Program-made: the position numbers and the translations under genes
Source: CAZSMC01 sp964607755
GTDB lineage: Bacteria > Zhuqueibacterota > Zhuqueibacteria > Residuimicrobiales > Krinioviventaceae
Assembly (NCBI GenBank): GCA_964607755.1
Contig: CAZSMC010000008.1
Span: 27,984 to 91,983, forward strand
Length of the DNA: 64,000 bases
Direction: 5' to 3'
Notes under the pieces: model-generated
Told to the model about the DNA's origin: nothing
What the model saw: the letters and a program-made list of their open reading frames with translations, nothing else
Database searches by the model: none
Shown here: positions 25,929 through 33,548 of the stretch, in pieces
Position numbering within the stretch: the stretch's first letter is position 1
How the letters are laid out: each line of letters begins with the position of its first letter

Positions 25929-26246
25929 TGTGTTGAACCCTGCTATTTTATCTCCACACGAGTTCGCGTTTAGGGGGGAACTCGTGTTACTTCCAACTTT
26001 GCGTTTTGCCTTCCGTTTGTTAAATCTTATTAAAACATGTTTAATGTTATCTGGTTCGATAATTGTGAAATATTTAGTTTCAATGTGAAATTTTATGGTA
26101 CCCGGAACAGAGTTTAAGTATCATTTTGTGATTTTCGTTTGCATTAAAAATTTTATTCTGTTATTTTATATTTTATCTGTAGAATATAAAGATATCACGA
26201 AAATTAATAACAGAATATAATCACATTGACATGTTATGGAGGAAGA
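25929..26246. other. Intergenic region with a stem-loop after the lexA operon
   Basis: ACACGAGTTC (25956-25965) and GAACTCGTGT (25978-25987) form a 10-bp hairpin shortly after the last lexA-operon gene. It lacks a T tract, so termination is uncertain. The remaining AT-rich sequence up to the fucosidase shows no gene. Confidence 0.45.
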
Positions 26247-27620
26247 ATGAAAATGAAACATATGTCTTGGTTGTTGGTGACTTTGTTGGTTTTTGGCTTT
26301 TCATGCGACCAGCAAAAAAATTACATGGACGAAACCCAGGCCGAAAAACAGGCTCGAATGCAATGGTGGGAGGATGCACGCTTTGGCATGTTTATCCATT
26401 GGGGACTTTATGCTGTTCCAGCCGGAGAATGGAACGGCCAAAGAGTAAAAGGTATCGGCGAATGGATTCAAGCGTCGTTAAATATTCCCCGCGAAGAATA
26501 TGCAAAGTTCACTGACCAGTTCAATCCACAAAAATTTGATGCGGACAAGTGGATAAAGCTGGCTAAAAAAGCAGGCATGAAATACCTGGTGGTGACGTCA
26601 AAACATCATGACGGTTTTTGTTTGTGGGATTCCAAACAAACCGAATGGGATGTTGTCGACGCTACTCCATACGGCAAAGACATATTGGCGCAGTTAAAAA
26701 AAGCCTGCAAAGAAAATGGCGTGCGATTTTGTACCTATTATTCGATCCTGGATTGGCACCACCCATCGCAATATGTAGACCCTGAAGCTGATAACCCGCA
26801 TGCTGGTCATGCGAGAAATAAAATGCATGAGGGCCGCAAACAGGAATATGTGGATTACATGAAAGCTCAGTTGGCAGAAATCATCGAAAATTATGATCCC
26901 GGTGTAATGTGGTTTGACGGCGAATGGGTCGAATGGTGGACTAAAGAAGATGGTATCATGCTTTATAATTACGTACGCTCCCTGAATCCGGATATAATAA
27001 TCAATAATCGCGTTGGCGCTGGCCGTCAAGGCATGTCTGGTTTTGATGCGGGTGAAGGTTTTGCCGGTGATTTTGGCACGCCTGAGCAGGAAATTCCGGA
27101 TACCGGACTTGCCGGTGTGTTCTGGGAGAGCTGCATGACCATGAACGATACCTGGGGCTACAAGTACTTTGATGATAATTGGAAATCATCTGAAACGTTG
27201 ATCCGGAATCTTGTGGATATTGTGTCCAAAGGCGGAAATTATCTGTTGAATGTCGGTCCCAAAGCAGACGGCACAATACCAGAACCTTCTGTTGTCCGGC
27301 TTGAGGATATAGGTGAATGGATGACAGTGTATGGCGAGTCGATTTATGGCTCAAAAGCCAGTCCTTTTGAAGCACCGGCATGGGGCCGCTATACACACAA
27401 GCCTGGCACACTATATGCACACATTTTTGAATGGCCCACGTACAGCAAACTCAATATTCCCCTGGCAGCAGATTCGGTCAGCAAAGCGTTCCTGTTATCC
27501 GACAAAGAAAGTGCACTTGAAATTCGAGCAGAGCAAGACTCGACAGTGATTCAACTGCCAGCAAAAGCTCCGGACGGCATTGATACTGTTCTCGGAGTGA
27601 ACTATAAAGGAGAATTGTAA
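26247..27620 (+). CDS. Alpha-L-fucosidase (GH29), lipoprotein
   Basis: The start is the ATG at 26247 with GGAGGAAG upstream; a longer TTG frame from 26226 is less likely. A lipoprotein signal ends at cysteine 20 (LVFGFSC). The GH29 domain is evident: [39 protein letters not shown], and MWFDGEW with the nucleophile aspartate near residue 224. [20 protein letters not shown] is the GH29 C-terminal barrel signature. It hydrolyses terminal alpha-L-fucose. It heads a cluster with an M23-like protein, a radical SAM enzyme and a sulfatase, which suggests sulfated fucan or mucin-type substrates. Confidence 0.93.
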   Translation: MKMKHMSWLLVTLLVFGFSCDQQKNYMDETQAEKQARMQWWEDARFGMFIHWGLYAVPAGEWNGQRVKGIGEWIQASLNIPREEYAKFTDQFNPQKFDADKWIKLAKKAGMKYLVVTSKHHDGFCLWDSKQTEWDVVDATPYGKDILAQLKKACKENGVRFCTYYSILDWHHPSQYVDPEADNPHAGHARNKMHEGRKQEYVDYMKAQLAEIIENYDPGVMWFDGEWVEWWTKEDGIMLYNYVRSLNPDIIINNRVGAGRQGMSGFDAGEGFAGDFGTPEQEIPDTGLAGVFWESCMTMNDTWGYKYFDDNWKSSETLIRNLVDIVSKGGNYLLNVGPKADGTIPEPSVVRLEDIGEWMTVYGESIYGSKASPFEAPAWGRYTHKPGTLYAHIFEWPTYSKLNIPLAADSVSKAFLLSDKESALEIRAEQDSTVIQLPAKAPDGIDTVLGVNYKGEL

Positions 27621-27626
27621 TAAAGC

Positions 27627-28214
27627 GTGGCCCGTTCTTATAATTTATTTTGGCCTGTACCGGATAGTTACAGCAAAAAGCCGCCGCCCCCCGGTGATCC
27701 CGGCGGATTCTGGGAAAACCGGGGCGACAGGCACCATTGTGGCGTGGATATATACGCGCCATTTGGCAGCGAGGTTAGAGCTGTCGAAAGCGGCGTGGTT
27801 GTGAATATCTCTGTGTTTACGTCGCCCGAAATCATCCCTTATTGGAATAAAACATTCGCTGTGACTGTACGCAGCTCTTTTAACTATTATTTCAAATACG
27901 CAGAAATGAACGACGTTGTGGTCCATCAAGATCAAAAACTGCGTGCAGGTCAACTTGTCGGACATGTGGGGAAGGTTCTCAATCCATCGCAGATTGACGA
28001 CTCTTCTCCTGATTACATCCGAAGATTAAATGAGCAATCGCAACAAAGTATGCTTCATTTTGAAGTTTATCGCACCAACCCATCTATTTCTCATTATTGT
28101 GGTGGTAATTACTTTTCGGACGGACAACCTGAGCATTTGATGGACCCAACGCCATTTCTTAATCATTCAAGTGAAGAGTCCTGTTTTGAATATGAATATC
28201 ACACACCTCAATAG
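27627..28214 (+). CDS. M23/LytM-fold protein with intact zinc ligands but no catalytic histidines
   Basis: The 195-residue protein starts at a GTG 6 bp after the fucosidase stop and has no signal peptide. The LytM fold is recognisable: HHCGVDIYAPFGSEVRAVESGVVV holds ligands His37 and Asp41, and SMLHFEVY the third ligand His144. The two catalytic histidines of active M23 peptidases are replaced: YAHL has become YAEM (Glu93), and HLHFE has become MLHFE (Met142). It may bind metal without normal peptidase activity. It overlaps the radical SAM gene by 23 bp. Role unknown; a cytoplasmic partner of that enzyme is the simplest inference. Confidence 0.75.
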   Translation: MARSYNLFWPVPDSYSKKPPPPGDPGGFWENRGDRHHCGVDIYAPFGSEVRAVESGVVVNISVFTSPEIIPYWNKTFAVTVRSSFNYYFKYAEMNDVVVHQDQKLRAGQLVGHVGKVLNPSQIDDSSPDYIRRLNEQSQQSMLHFEVYRTNPSISHYCGGNYFSDGQPEHLMDPTPFLNHSSEESCFEYEYHTPQ

Positions 28215-29181
28215 CGGGGGACTCATTACGAACTATACCTGCAGCTCAAAATGCCGGCATTGTCTTTATCGGTGCAGTCCGGAGTGGCCGAACCATTACA
28301 TCAATGAAAAAACAACTCGAAATAATTTACGAAAAACAAAAACCCTCGGCTGTCATTCTATGCATATCGGCGGAGGTGAACCTTTGCTCAATCCGGATAA
28401 ATTGTATGATATTATTGATGTGTTCTATGAAGAAGACATATCAATAGATTATATTGAAACCAATTCGTCCTGGTTTCAAGATCACGATTCAGCGTGCGAT
28501 GTGCTGGATAATCTGCTTGAACACGGCATGACCCGGCTGCTTGTGTCAATGAGCCCGTTTCACAATGAGTTCATACCATTTAAAAAAGTAAAAGGTGTGA
28601 TCAATGCCTGTCACACAACCGGCATGCACGTTTTTCCATGGATCAAAGAGTTTTATCAAGAGCTGGATATGCTCGATGCCGGAAGTCGGCATAATCTCGC
28701 CGAGTTTGATGAATATTTCGGCGATTCGTATATCGAGTCTATTCCAAACCGTTACTGGATCAATCCGGGCGGCCGGGCTCTGGATTTTTTCCGGGATATT
28801 AATGGAAGCATTTCAGTAGAGTCTATTCTGGCAAACAATTCGGGCGGATGTACCGAGCTCACTCAGGTGGAGCATTTTCATGTAGATTTGTACGGCAATT
28901 ATGTGCCGGGCTTGTGCAGTGGATTCGCATTGCACTTTCAGGATGTTGGAGAACCGTTAAGTACTGAAAAATATCCGTTCATTAACCTGCTTTATAATAA
29001 AGGAATTCGGGGATTTTACGAGTTGGCGGTGAAAGAGTACGGTTTTGAGCCCAAATCCGGTTACGCGGGTAAATGTGATCTCTGTGCCGATATTCGCCAT
29101 TTTTTCGTTAATCAATTCCATATTCAATCTAGTGAACTTCAACCATTGCACCATTATTATGATGAAAGGTGTCGCTATTAA
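28192..29181 (+). CDS. Radical SAM protein with SPASM/twitch-like C-terminal cysteines
   Basis: I chose the ATG at 28192 (MNITHLNSGG); a GTG at 28171 would add 7 residues. The radical SAM cluster motif is CSSKCRHC (Cys17, 21, 24). SMHIGGGEPLLNP (the GGE SAM-binding motif) and IDYIETNSSWF (motif with ETN) follow. The C-terminal part has spaced cysteines in NSGGCTEL, YVPGLCSGF and GKCDLC, with DLYGNYVPGLC resembling the SPASM/twitch region that binds an auxiliary cluster. Substrate unknown. The overlapping M23-like gene and the following sulfatase are its neighbours. The cysteine count is low for a sulfatase maturase with two auxiliary clusters. Confidence 0.82.
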   Translation: MNITHLNSGGLITNYTCSSKCRHCLYRCSPEWPNHYINEKTTRNNLRKTKTLGCHSMHIGGGEPLLNPDKLYDIIDVFYEEDISIDYIETNSSWFQDHDSACDVLDNLLEHGMTRLLVSMSPFHNEFIPFKKVKGVINACHTTGMHVFPWIKEFYQELDMLDAGSRHNLAEFDEYFGDSYIESIPNRYWINPGGRALDFFRDINGSISVESILANNSGGCTELTQVEHFHVDLYGNYVPGLCSGFALHFQDVGEPLSTEKYPFINLLYNKGIRGFYELAVKEYGFEPKSGYAGKCDLCADIRHFFVNQFHIQSSELQPLHHYYDERCRY

Positions 29182-29195
29182 AAAAAGGAGAGCCC

Positions 29196-30737
29196 ATGGA
29201 TAGACGCTCATTTTTAAAATCGGCTGCTGCAAGTTCAATTGCCGGAGTGTTAGCTCCCGGATTTTTATACGCGAACAACAATATTAAACGCCCCAATATT
29301 TTGTTTGCTATCTCAGACGACCAATCCTGGAAACACGCCGGGGCCTATGGCTGTCCGTTCGTAAATACACCGGCTTTTGACCGGGTTGCGAAAAATGGTG
29401 TTCTTTTTAACAACGTCTTTGCGGCTGCTCCGCAATGCAGTCCCAACCGTTCAGCCATTTTGACCGGCCGGCATATTTGGCAATTGGAAGAGGCGGGAAC
29501 GCATAACAGCAATTTCCCGAGAAAATTCAAGGTTTTTACTGATGAGTTGGAAAAAGCCGGTTACCAGTGCGGTGTAACCGGCAAACCGTGGGGACCGGGA
29601 AATTACGAGATTACCGGCTGGCCACGAAATCCGGCGGGTCCCGAATTGAACGAACATTTTTATGACGAGCGTCCGCTCGGTGGGATTAGCAAATATAATT
29701 ACGCTGAAAATTTTAAAACTTTTTTGAACCAAAAGTCAGATGACAAGCCGTTTTTCTTTTGGTTCGGAGCCTTTGAACCTCATCGCTCGTACCAAAAAAG
29801 CTCTGGCCTGGCCGCCGGAAAAAGTCCGGAACAGGTGACACCACCGGCGTTTTTGCCTGATCATAATGTGATCCGCAACGATCTTTTAGATTATGCTGTT
29901 GAAATCGAATGGTTTGATTCTCATCTGGACAAAATGCTAAAACTTTTGGAAGAACGCGGTGAGCTACAAAACACCCTCGTTGTGGTGACGTCTGATAATG
30001 GCATGCCTTTTCCGCGAGCCAAGGCTAACCTGTACGAATACGGCACGCACATGCCGTTTGCTGTGCAATGGCCGGAGCGCATTAAAGGTGGGCGCGTGGT
30101 GGATGATCTCATCAGCTTCATCGATATTGCTCCGACGTTCCTCGATGTTGCTCACGCTCCTGCCCCGAATATGGTAACAGGCAAAAGTTTTCTGAATATC
30201 TTATGCTCAGAAAAAGAGAGGCTTGTTGATCCGTCGCGTTCAAGAGTCTTTTTTGGGCGCGAACGTCATACGCATGCCCGGCCTGATAATCTCGGCTATC
30301 CTTCAAGGGCAATCCGCACGGCGGATTATCTTTACATTGAGAATATGAAACCGGATCGCTGGCCCGCAGGTAATCCTACCGGTTCCAGCGAGCCCGAAGG
30401 GTACCATGATATTGACGCTTGTCCTTCAAAGACTTTTCTTATTGATCACCAAAGGGAATATCCAAAGCTGGCAAGCTTGTCACTCGACAAACGCCCAAAG
30501 GAGGAATTATTTGATATCAAAAAAGATCCGGCATGCACGGAAAACCTGGCTGAACATCCTGATTTCCTCGATATCAAACTAGAGTTGAAAAAGACATTGC
30601 ATGCCACGCTGGCAACGCAGGGTGATCCCCGGATGCATGGAAATGGTGATATTTTCGAAAGCTATCCGCGATATAGTCACATGCGGGATTTTCCGGGCTT
30701 TAAAAAAAGAGGCCAATACAATCCGGAATATTACTGA
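29196..30737 (+). CDS. Sulfatase (formylglycine type), Tat-exported
   Basis: The ATG at 29196 has AAAGGAG upstream and gives MDRRSFLKSAAASS, a twin-arginine signal. The protein (513 residues) carries RPNILFAISDDQSW (metal-binding DD) and CSPNRSAILTG, the CxPxR motif whose Cys81 is converted to formylglycine. Further metal and substrate residues are in VVTSDNGMPF and YEYGTHMPFAVQWP. It removes sulfate esters from a glycan in the periplasm. Position directly after the radical SAM gene (14 bp) and in the fucosidase cluster suggests sulfated fucose-containing substrates. The maturation enzyme is not certain within this window. Confidence 0.92.
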   Translation: MDRRSFLKSAAASSIAGVLAPGFLYANNNIKRPNILFAISDDQSWKHAGAYGCPFVNTPAFDRVAKNGVLFNNVFAAAPQCSPNRSAILTGRHIWQLEEAGTHNSNFPRKFKVFTDELEKAGYQCGVTGKPWGPGNYEITGWPRNPAGPELNEHFYDERPLGGISKYNYAENFKTFLNQKSDDKPFFFWFGAFEPHRSYQKSSGLAAGKSPEQVTPPAFLPDHNVIRNDLLDYAVEIEWFDSHLDKMLKLLEERGELQNTLVVVTSDNGMPFPRAKANLYEYGTHMPFAVQWPERIKGGRVVDDLISFIDIAPTFLDVAHAPAPNMVTGKSFLNILCSEKERLVDPSRSRVFFGRERHTHARPDNLGYPSRAIRTADYLYIENMKPDRWPAGNPTGSSEPEGYHDIDACPSKTFLIDHQREYPKLASLSLDKRPKEELFDIKKDPACTENLAEHPDFLDIKLELKKTLHATLATQGDPRMHGNGDIFESYPRYSHMRDFPGFKKRGQYNPEYY

Positions 30738-31087
30738 TTTTTTTGTGGATTTTCTTGAATCAGAGCAAAAAGGGAAAGTTTTTCATATTAAACATGATAA
30801 AGGTGAACCTTTCCCTTTTTACTAAAATTATATTTTTAACTCAAGCATATAATCTCAGTTCTTTCAATCTCTGTTATCAGAATTTATCAGTATAATTATT
30901 TCGATAATATTCACATTCAGTTTTTATGGCATGCATTCTTAGTCCAACCGTGTATAAATTATTTTCCATTTTTTATTTTATTTTTGATAGAAAAAAGTTA
31001 ATTTTGTTGGCTGAAATCGATTCTATTGGTCCCACCAACCGATTACGAACGTTTTGAAATATTATCTGAACGTTCAGGGAGTTTTCA
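30738..31087. other. Intergenic region with the sulfatase-operon terminator
   Basis: After the terminator (30767-30820) the sequence is AT-rich with no reading frame. The PhoH gene begins at 31088, and GTTCAGGGAG just before it includes a GGGAG ribosome binding site. Confidence 0.45.
30767..30820 (+). terminator. Terminator-like long hairpin after the sulfatase
   Basis: AAAAAGGGAAAG (30767-30778) and CTTTCCCTTTTT (30809-30820) form a perfect 12-bp stem with a 30-nt loop, and the T run is the 3' arm end. It lies 30 nt after the sulfatase stop codon. Confidence 0.75.
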
Positions 31088-32401
31088 ATGAAGAAAGAAC
31101 TCGTGCTGGATACCAATGTTATTTTGCACGACCCGAACTGTGTTTTTCATTTTGAAGATAATGATATTGTCATTCCTATCACCGTAATCGAGGAACTGGA
31201 TGCGTTCAAAAAGGGGCATGACCAAATCAACTTTCATGCCCGTGTATTCATCCGCTTTCTGGATCAATTGCCCGGTGAAAAATTGGTGAACAGCGGCGTT
31301 CCTCTGGGAGAAGGGCGCGGTCATATCCGGATTTTGACTGAATATAAAGACGATCCCAAGGTGGTTCAGGCTTTTGTCGAACCAAAACCTGATCACCGCA
31401 TTCTAAGTGCTGCACTTCATCTTCATTCACTTCTTACAGACAGAGCCACTGTGTTGGTTAGCAAAGATGTAAATTTGCGTCTTAAAGCCAAATCCCTTGG
31501 ATTACCTTCTCAGGATTATTATTCTGACAAGATTGAAGATATCAACAAATTATATCGCGGGATTCGAAGAATTGAAAATTTTGATCCGAATATTATCGAC
31601 CGTCTTTATATCGAACACGAAATCGCCGCTGTGGAGACAGAAATTGACCCCCTTTTCCCCAACGAATATTTTATTCTCAGAGGCAACAACAAATCCGCTC
31701 TGGCTTTTTACAATCCTAAAAGTCAAATGATAGAGCGGGTTAAAAAGAACTCGGCTTTTGGCATTATGCCGCGAAATTCAGAGCAAACATTTTCATTGCA
31801 CGCTCTGACGAATCCGGATGTGCCTCTCGTCACCTTGAGCGGCAAAGCTGGCACTGGTAAAACGCTGTTGGCCCTGGCTGGTGCCCTGGAACGCCGGAAG
31901 ATTTATAAACAGATTTACCTGGCCCGGCCAATTGTCGCGTTATCCAATAAAGACATTGGATTTTTACCCGGCGATGTGCAATCAAAAATAAATCCTTATA
32001 TGCAGCCGCTGTACGATAACCTTGGTGTAATCCGCGGGCAATATAAAGAATCGGATCCGGACTATCAACTCATTGGCGATATGCTCGATAACGGCAAACT
32101 GGTCATTTCGCCACTGGCGTATATTAGAGGCCGGAGTTTAAACCACATCTATTTTATTGTTGATGAGGCGCAAAACCTGACGCCTCATGAAGTGAAAACC
32201 ATAATCACCAGGGCCGGAGAGGGCACGAAGGTTGTGTTTACCGGAGATCCTCACCAAATTGATACGCCATATCTCGATTCTGCTTCAACCGGATTGAGTT
32301 ATGTCATTGAACGCATGAAAAACGAACCCCTACACGCTCATGTGACGCTCGAAAAAGGCGAGCGCTCCGAGCTGGCTGAATTGGCTAGTAATGTGCTTTA
32401 A
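31088..32401 (+). CDS. PIN-PhoH family ATPase/ribonuclease
   Basis: The 437-residue protein has an N-terminal PIN nuclease domain (LVLDTNVILHDPN with Asp8, VIEELDAFKK, LVSKDVNLRLKAKSLG) and a C-terminal PhoH helicase-like ATPase domain (residues about 230-437). The latter has Walker A LSGKAGTGKTLLALAGAL, LARPIVALSNKDIGFLPGD, Walker B FIVDEAQNLTPHE, and FTGDPHQID. Such PhoH2/YlaK-type proteins unwind and cut RNA in vitro in other bacteria. The gene is preceded by GGGAG and stands apart from the sulfatase cluster. Confidence 0.93.
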   Translation: MKKELVLDTNVILHDPNCVFHFEDNDIVIPITVIEELDAFKKGHDQINFHARVFIRFLDQLPGEKLVNSGVPLGEGRGHIRILTEYKDDPKVVQAFVEPKPDHRILSAALHLHSLLTDRATVLVSKDVNLRLKAKSLGLPSQDYYSDKIEDINKLYRGIRRIENFDPNIIDRLYIEHEIAAVETEIDPLFPNEYFILRGNNKSALAFYNPKSQMIERVKKNSAFGIMPRNSEQTFSLHALTNPDVPLVTLSGKAGTGKTLLALAGALERRKIYKQIYLARPIVALSNKDIGFLPGDVQSKINPYMQPLYDNLGVIRGQYKESDPDYQLIGDMLDNGKLVISPLAYIRGRSLNHIYFIVDEAQNLTPHEVKTIITRAGEGTKVVFTGDPHQIDTPYLDSASTGLSYVIERMKNEPLHAHVTLEKGERSELAELASNVL

Positions 32402-32494
32402 TTTCCAATATATTATTCCAGGAACCCGAAAGATAATTGTATAGTCAATTTTAAAGTTCCTTGTTCTGGAAAAATGATATAAAAATGAGGCAAA

Positions 32495-33289
32495 ATGTTA
32501 AAAGCAGATAAAATACATTTCAAAAACGGTCACTATGAAACACCAGTTCGAAAAATCTCGTTGTTTGCCAGATTATTCCCTGCTTTTGCGTTTTATTCAA
32601 CAGTCCTAAACACAGTGGTAAACGCTTCCAAACTGGCCAGGCGAGGTGAACTGACCGACCAGCAATACGAATACGCCAGCGTTGAGATTATGCGCGCAGT
32701 AGAAAAGGTCGGCGGACAAATTGAGGTGGACAATCTCGATGTTGTGCGGGAATCGGAATGGCCGTACGTTTTCGTTGCCAACCATATGAGCACTCTGGAG
32801 ACCATGGCACTGGCTTGCCTTTTGCTTCCAAAAGGGCCAATTAATTTCGTTGTCAAAGAAAGTTTGCTTAACTATCCTGTCTTTGGCCATGTGATGAGAT
32901 CACGAAATCCTATTGTTGTTGGTCGGGAGAATCCTCGCCAGGATTTGGTCAAAGTCCTGGAAGAAGGTAAGCAGCGGCTTGCGCAAGGATACAGCGTTAT
33001 TGTTTTTCCGCAACGTACACGAACAAAAGACTTTAATCCAGCACAGTTTAATTCCATAGGTGTTAAACTTGCCCGGCGCGCAAACAGGCCTGTTGTGCCA
33101 GTAGCAATAAAAACAGATTTCTGGGGATCCGGTAAACTGGTCAAAGAGCTAGGGAAAATTGATCCCAATAAAAAAGTACGTTTTCATTTCGGCCAGCCAA
33201 TTCATATCAAAGGCCGCGGAACTGAAACACATGAGCAAATCGTTTCTTTTATTAGTGAAAAAATTTCAAAGTGGAAAGAAGAAAAGTGA
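32495..33289 (+). CDS. PlsC-like lysophospholipid acyltransferase with variant active-site motifs
   Basis: The 264-residue protein matches 1-acylglycerol-3-phosphate acyltransferases by order of motifs. Motif I reads NHMSTLE, an HX4E pattern (His97, Glu102) instead of HX4D. Motif III reads FPQRTRT where FPEGTRS is usual. SVIVFPQRTRT, PVVPVAIKT and HFGQPI are recognisable. The altered acid and motif III raise doubt about ordinary substrate range; the fold assignment is sound. The ATG at 32495 has a weak upstream GAGG. It follows PhoH by 93 bp on the same strand, with no sign of coupling. Confidence 0.8.
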   Translation: MLKADKIHFKNGHYETPVRKISLFARLFPAFAFYSTVLNTVVNASKLARRGELTDQQYEYASVEIMRAVEKVGGQIEVDNLDVVRESEWPYVFVANHMSTLETMALACLLLPKGPINFVVKESLLNYPVFGHVMRSRNPIVVGRENPRQDLVKVLEEGKQRLAQGYSVIVFPQRTRTKDFNPAQFNSIGVKLARRANRPVVPVAIKTDFWGSGKLVKELGKIDPNKKVRFHFGQPIHIKGRGTETHEQIVSFISEKISKWKEEK

Positions 33290-33424
33290 TCTGAATCTAC
33301 GCGCTCAAGTGTGTGGCTATGAAAGCACAGAATAAAAGGGCTCTGAACGTATTACCTATTGAAAGAAATCTATGTCTATATTTTAACGTGTGCTGTGGCC
33401 GTTCTATTTGTAGCAATGCAGGTT

Positions 33425-33441
33425 GGGACGCTGGAGCGTCC
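33425..33441. repeat. Small palindrome (REP-like hairpin)
   Basis: GGGACGCTGGAGCGTCC forms a 7-bp stem and a 3-nt loop within GCAGGTTGGGACGCTGGAGCGTCCAGG. It lies in the 259-bp space before the GH92 gene. The short frame overlapping it (33313-33534) has no coding character. Confidence 0.5.
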
Positions 33442-33548
33442 AGGAACAAGCTCAAAGAAGACAGGGGCATGAGAAATATGATTATTTATGGCATAAATAG
33501 CCGGATCCCAATAACAAGAAAAACATTTCAATGATAGGATAAATAACA

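Noticed and set aside
25956..25987. Strong terminator after the lexA operon
   Set aside because: The 10-bp stem is good but lacks a T tract, so it was kept only as a stem-loop within the intergenic entry.
28192..29181. Reading the radical SAM protein as a classic anaerobic sulfatase-maturating enzyme
   Set aside because: The CSSKCRHC motif and the small number of C-terminal cysteines do not match the two-auxiliary-cluster SPASM pattern. Adjacency to a sulfatase alone is not enough.
33313..33534. Small cysteine-containing frame before GH92
   Set aside because: It overlaps a REP-like palindrome, lacks a ribosome binding site and has no conserved character.
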